DNA from: CAWHYG01 sp963833505
GTDB taxonomy: Bacteria > Eisenbacteria > RBG-16-71-46 > CAIMUX01
Length of the DNA stretch: 64,000 bases
Reading direction: 5' to 3'
Assembly (NCBI GenBank): GCA_963833505.1
Contig: CAWHYG010000006.1
Location: 666,983 to 730,982, forward strand
Position numbers and translations under genes: made by a program. This document shows, in pieces, positions 60,915 to 64,000 of the stretch. Numbering within the stretch: position 1 is the first letter of the stretch; the number at the start of each line of letters is the position of its first letter. Below the pieces are notes generated by a model. The model ran no database searches, was not told the origin of the DNA, and saw nothing but the letters and a program-made list of their open reading frames with translations.

Positions 60915-61569
60915 TCAGACTGAGATGGTCAACCGGTTGTCGACTTGCGACACGCCCTTGGCGTTCCAGGCTGCGCGCTCGGCGTCCTGTCTCTCCACCC
61001 ACGATCGGACTGTGCCGCTTAGCGTCACCTTGTGGTCGGCCGCCTCCACCTGCACCTTCGTGGCATCGAGCTCTGCGCTACGCTTGAGCGCGGCCTCGAT
61101 CTTGTCCCTCACCGAGCCGGCCGACACCCGCGGCGCGATCTTGATCTCGTTGATCACCCCGCGCACGCCGATGAGAGTGCGCACGGCGCTTTCCGCCGCG
61201 GCTTTCTGGTAGTTCCAGTCCACCGATCCTTGGAGCGTAAGCCAGCCGTTCTCCACGTCGATCTTGATCTTCTCGGCCGGCACCTCGGCGTGCCATCTCG
61301 AGGTTCAGCGTGGCTGAGTGGGCGATGTCGGTGTCAGTGCGTTCCCAGGCGCCCGGAACCTTGACCTTGAGCTCCTGCGCAACCGCCTTGGCTCCGCTCA
61401 CCCGTTCGGCGGCCCGTTCGGCCGCGGCCTTCTTGGCGTAGGAGTCCACGGATCCGCTCAAGGTCACGACGCCGTCCTTTGCCGCGACACCGATCTCCTC
61501 GTCTGACACACTGGGATCCCAGCGCAACTCCTCGATGACATCGACCTGTAGCTGCTTGTCGGTTTTCAT
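60915..61569 (-). pseudogene. BON-domain protein interrupted by one frameshift
   Basis: The first frame starts MKTDKQLQVDVIEELRWDPSV and gives one BON domain (VAAKDGVVTLSGSVDSYAKKAAAERAAER). At about 61293-61298 an extra base breaks it. In the next frame the expected WHAEVPAEKIKIDVENGW continues into a second BON domain (LTLQGSVDWNYQKAAAESAVR) and a third (VQVEAADHKVTLSGTVRSWVERQDAE). Restoring one base gives a protein of about 217 residues with three BON domains, like periplasmic or envelope OsmY-type proteins. With no signal peptide it may be cytoplasmic. Either a young mutation or a sequence error. GGGAGG precedes the ATG. Confidence 0.75.
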
Positions 61570-61654
61570 GGCTTCCTCCCTGTGACCTCAACTGGTGATC
61601 TTCGTTTTGGCGAGCCGCCGAGCTGTCGCGGCACGCCGTTCGGGTCTCTTCTTC

Positions 61655-61669
61655 GCACGCTTTGTGCCA
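61655..61669 (-). promoter_or_regulatory. Sigma-54 promoter for the BON-domain gene
   Basis: Minus-strand TGGCAC-AAAGC-GTGC. It matches the TGGCAC-N5-TTGC consensus at nine of the ten specified positions and has correct GG-to-GC spacing. It lies 86 bases upstream of the BON ATG, in the divergent region shared with the sigma-54 activator gene. Confidence 0.65.
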
Positions 61670-61808
61670 GACGCAGGCTCCCCTGTCATTTCCGGTAACT
61701 TGGTGCCCCGCTGTGCATTCCGCCAAGAGACCACGGCGCCTCCCGGTGCGACCCCGGCAGAGGCGTGCGGGAATCCGAACAGAAGTGCACAGGAATCGAC
61801 AGAGGCGT

Positions 61809-63437
61809 ATGTTCGTCGCAATGACGACTGACCCGACCGACGAAACGTATGCTCCGCTCCTGAACACCCTGGCGCAAAGCCTCGACATCCGCGAGGTCTT
61901 CGGCCAGATCTCCGCTCTGGCCGTCCAGACCGTCCCGCATGACCGCCTGGTGTTCGGCCTGATCACGGAGGACCGCACGCACTTCCGCGCCATTGCCCTT
62001 TCCGACGAATCGCAGGCGTCACTGTCGGAGGTGCCACTGTCCCTGATGTCGCGACAATTGCTCGAGGAGGAGTTCGACCTTTTCCACCACATCGGCACGG
62101 TGCCGGGGAAGAGTCCGAGGTTCCGGGGGCTGGTGCGCATCGCATCCGCCGGCGCCGACACGCCCCATGAGCTCGAGCTCGCCGATCCCGCGTGGGCCCG
62201 GATGATGAAGGGCATCCAGTCGTGGATGCGCCTTTCGGTCCGCCTCAAGGGGGGCGTCGTCGGCGGTCTGCTTTTCTTGTCTCGCGCGCCGGATCAGTAC
62301 TCGGTGGCGGCCGTACCGCCGGCGCGCCGGATCGCCGACCTTTTGGCGCTGGCTTTCGCGCATGAACGGCTGGCCGAGGAGGAGCGCCGGCGCGCCTTGG
62401 CCCAGGAACGCGCGCTCCGCCTTGAAGCGCGGGTGGTCCGACTCACGGGCGAGTTGGAAGCGGCGCATGGCCATGGTGTCATCGGCGCCTCGAAGTCGTG
62501 GCGCGACGTGCTGTCGCAAGCGGCGAAGGTGGCTCCGGCGGAGACAACCGTGCTTCTCACCGGGGAGTCGGGGACGGGCAAGGAGGTCATCGCGCGCCTG
62601 ATTCACCGAGGTTCGCGGCGGGCCGAAGGACCTTTCATGGCGTTGAACTGCGCGGCGCTGTCGGAAACATTGCTTGAGTCGGAGCTGTTCGGGTATGAGC
62701 GAGGCGCCTTCACCGGGGCCGTCACGGCACGGGTGGGACAGCTCGAGCAGGCGGCCGGCGGAACCCTGTTTCTCGACGAGGTGGGGGAAATGAGCGCCGC
62801 CGTGCAGGCGAAGCTCCTTCGCGTGCTCGAGGAGCGTGAATTCCATCGCCTCGGCGGTACGGGGACGCTCAGGGCCGACGTGCGCGTCATCGCCGCCACG
62901 AACCGCGACTTGAAGGCCGCGATGGCTGGGGGCGCGTTTCGGGAGGACCTCTACTACCGACTCCGCGTCTTCGCCATCCACCTGCCACCGTTACGCGAAC
63001 GCAAGGAAGACATGATGCCGTTGTTCGAGCATTTCGTCCGGGTGCTCGGAGCCGCGGTGACCGGGCGCGCGGCAGCGGGGATATCGCGAGAGGTGCGCCA
63101 GCAGGTGCTGTCCTACGAGTGGCCGGGCAACGTTCGCGAACTTCGCAACGCGGTCGAGCGGGCGTTGATTCTATGCGAGGGAGGGCTGATCAATCCCGAA
63201 CACCTGCCTTGGCGCGGCGAGTTCACGAAGAGTCCTATCAAGCCGCTACCGGACTCGTCCGGCGTCCAACCCACGCCGGTGGACTTTCCGCCTGACGGCG
63301 TGGACCTGGAGGCGATCGAGCGCAGCTTCATCGAGGGCGCGCTCAGGCAGACCGGACACAACAAGTCCAAGGCGGCCAAGCTGCTCGGACTGAGCCGCAC
63401 CAAGCTCTATAGCCGCATGAATCGCTTCGGTCTCTGA
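61809..63437 (+). CDS. Sigma-54-dependent Fis-family transcriptional activator with GAF-like sensor
   Basis: The 542-residue product from the ATG at 61809 (AGAGG just upstream; a second ATG lies 12 bases later). The N-terminal 180 residues form a GAF-type sensor (LNTLAQSLDIREVFGQISALAV). A short coiled-coil linker precedes the AAA+ domain, which has Walker A GESGTGKE at 252-259, the sigma-54-contacting GAFTGA at 299-304, Walker B GGTLFLDEVGE and an R-finger region. A C-terminal Fis HTH (GHNKSKAAKLLGLSRTKLYSRM) completes it. It is divergent from the BON gene, whose predicted promoter is sigma-54 type, so it probably controls the neighbouring stress genes. Confidence 0.94.
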   Translation: MFVAMTTDPTDETYAPLLNTLAQSLDIREVFGQISALAVQTVPHDRLVFGLITEDRTHFRAIALSDESQASLSEVPLSLMSRQLLEEEFDLFHHIGTVPGKSPRFRGLVRIASAGADTPHELELADPAWARMMKGIQSWMRLSVRLKGGVVGGLLFLSRAPDQYSVAAVPPARRIADLLALAFAHERLAEEERRRALAQERALRLEARVVRLTGELEAAHGHGVIGASKSWRDVLSQAAKVAPAETTVLLTGESGTGKEVIARLIHRGSRRAEGPFMALNCAALSETLLESELFGYERGAFTGAVTARVGQLEQAAGGTLFLDEVGEMSAAVQAKLLRVLEEREFHRLGGTGTLRADVRVIAATNRDLKAAMAGGAFREDLYYRLRVFAIHLPPLRERKEDMMPLFEHFVRVLGAAVTGRAAAGISREVRQQVLSYEWPGNVRELRNAVERALILCEGGLINPEHLPWRGEFTKSPIKPLPDSSGVQPTPVDFPPDGVDLEAIERSFIEGALRQTGHNKSKAAKLLGLSRTKLYSRMNRFGL

Positions 63438-63504
63438 TAGAAAGAACGGCATCGTTGACGTGCGCGGTGCGCGCGCTCTGGTCGGCGTCGGGAGACAAGA
63501 GCCG

Positions 63505-63816
63505 CTAGGCGGGTCGGTGGGCCTCGACTTGAGCCGGACGCATCCCGCGACGCGAGAACCAGAATCCCGGAAGCATCGGCAGCCAGAAGCTGAGGCCGCG
63601 GAACAAAAGCGTGGCCGAGAGCGCCACCGCGGTCGGCACGCCGACCATGTGCAGTGTGACCACGGAGGCCGCCTCGAACGATCCGAGCCCTCCGGGTACG
63701 ATCCCGATCGTGCGCAGCAGGCTCGAAGTCATGAAGCTCGCGAACACGCCGCTGGGAGAGCCCCGGGTTCCGAGGGAGCGAATGAGGGCCCACACCGTGG
63801 TCGCGTCGAAAAAAAC
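63505..63816 (-). pseudogene. C-terminal fragment of an LPG-synthase-type (UPF0104) membrane protein
   Basis: The remaining frame, about 100 residues, reads AVFFDATTVWALIRSLGTRG and continues through ASFMTSSLLRTIGIVPGGLGSFEAASVV and ALSATLLFRGLSFWLPMLPGF. The VPGGLGxxE segment and the hydrophobic ending are the conserved C-terminus of the lysylphosphatidylglycerol synthase transmembrane family. The upstream part is cut off at 63817, where an insertion sequence end begins. The N-terminal two thirds are missing from the window. Confidence 0.75.
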
Positions 63817-64000
63817 GGCTCCTCTCGATTTTCAGTGGAATCAGGGTCATAGAACGATTTGGGCCCAGGGGTCATCGTGAAGAGAGCAGCGCTGGTAGAT
63901 CTTGAGCTTGAAGTACTCGGGATCACGGTAGCCCCGAGCCTGGCGCCGGAGCTGGCCGATTAGGCCGTTGATCGATTCGATGAAGCCCATCTTGATCGGA
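63817..64000 (-). mobile_element. Insertion sequence end, ISL3-like (continues beyond the window)
   Basis: The interruption of the membrane-protein frame coincides with GGCTCCTCTCGATTTTCAG, which has the GGCTC start typical of ISL3-family terminal repeats. A transposase C-terminus reads inward from the right. The A-rich stretch just outside (GAAAAAAAC) could be the target duplication, but the other end is not visible. Confidence 0.6.
63847..64000 (-). CDS. Transposase C-terminus (partial)
   Basis: Fifty residues are visible from the right edge to the stop: MGFIESINGLIGQLRRQARG, then YRDPEYFKLKIYQRC. The pattern ESINGLIGQLRRQARGYRDxEYFKLKI is the conserved end of DDE transposases of the ISL3 type, where the Glu is the last acidic catalytic residue. 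The start and most of the gene are outside the window. Confidence 0.75.
   Translation of the reverse strand, partial: PIKMGFIESINGLIGQLRRQARGYRDPEYFKLKIYQRCSLHDDPWAQIVL

Overview
The window is GC-rich, densely coding bacterial chromosome. Several secreted proteins carry C-terminal FlgD-like or sorting-type domains (an Asn-Pro-Phe segment followed by a GVYYYRL-type ending). There are also delta-60, RCC1 and HAF repeat proteins, a dockerin/cohesin pair, a DUF2723 protein and a split propionyl-CoA/methylmalonyl-CoA pathway. Together these suggest an FCB-group or related uncultured lineage; Candidatus Eisenbacteria is my best guess. That is inference from gene style, not from a marker gene. All calls were made by reading the sequence, with no database search.

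Layout. 1-16544 (minus strand) is one long gene array. It starts with the GTPase ychF and riboflavin genes ribD, ribE, ribBA and ribH, then nusB and a methyltransferase. It continues into a surface-polysaccharide cluster: GT4, a DUF2723 membrane protein, two nucleotide-sugar epimerases/decarboxylases and three GT2 enzymes, the last running off the left edge. Several junctions are GTGA stop/start overlaps. 16801-17815 is a divergent MarR/cupin pair with a clear operator. 18095-21496 holds tRNA-Lys, purA and a GT-C-like membrane enzyme. 21744-24023 holds two tandem paralogous secreted proteins, each with a similar structured-looking leader. 24170-29960 is the proteostasis block tig-clpP-clpX-lon, followed by tRNA-Leu.

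30355-38192 is acyl-CoA metabolism: an isopropylmalate-dehydrogenase-type enzyme, a crotonase and a thiolase on minus, and a three-gene biotin-dependent acyl-CoA carboxylase on plus. 49078-51374 adds the methylmalonyl-CoA mutase catalytic subunit and the epimerase. These genes give propionyl-CoA to succinyl-CoA, except that the cobalamin-binding subunit is not in this window. 38405-48400 is an accessory stretch: dockerin protein plus cohesin-like lipoprotein, an alpha/beta hydrolase, a large membrane protein, an RCC1-like protein, an AAA/DUF4143 ATPase and a multiply frameshifted propeller gene. 51468-54802 is a MacAB-like export system split into permease, adaptor and ATPase.

The right end (56805-63437) is a stress-tolerance cluster: an XRE regulator lying on a 42-bp repeat array, UspA, FtsH, Ohr/OsmC, a frameshifted BON-domain gene, and a divergent sigma-54 activator. 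Two candidate sigma-54 promoters sit at nearly the same distance upstream of ohr and of the BON gene. The window ends in an insertion sequence (ISL3-like end and transposase C-terminus) that truncates a membrane-protein gene.
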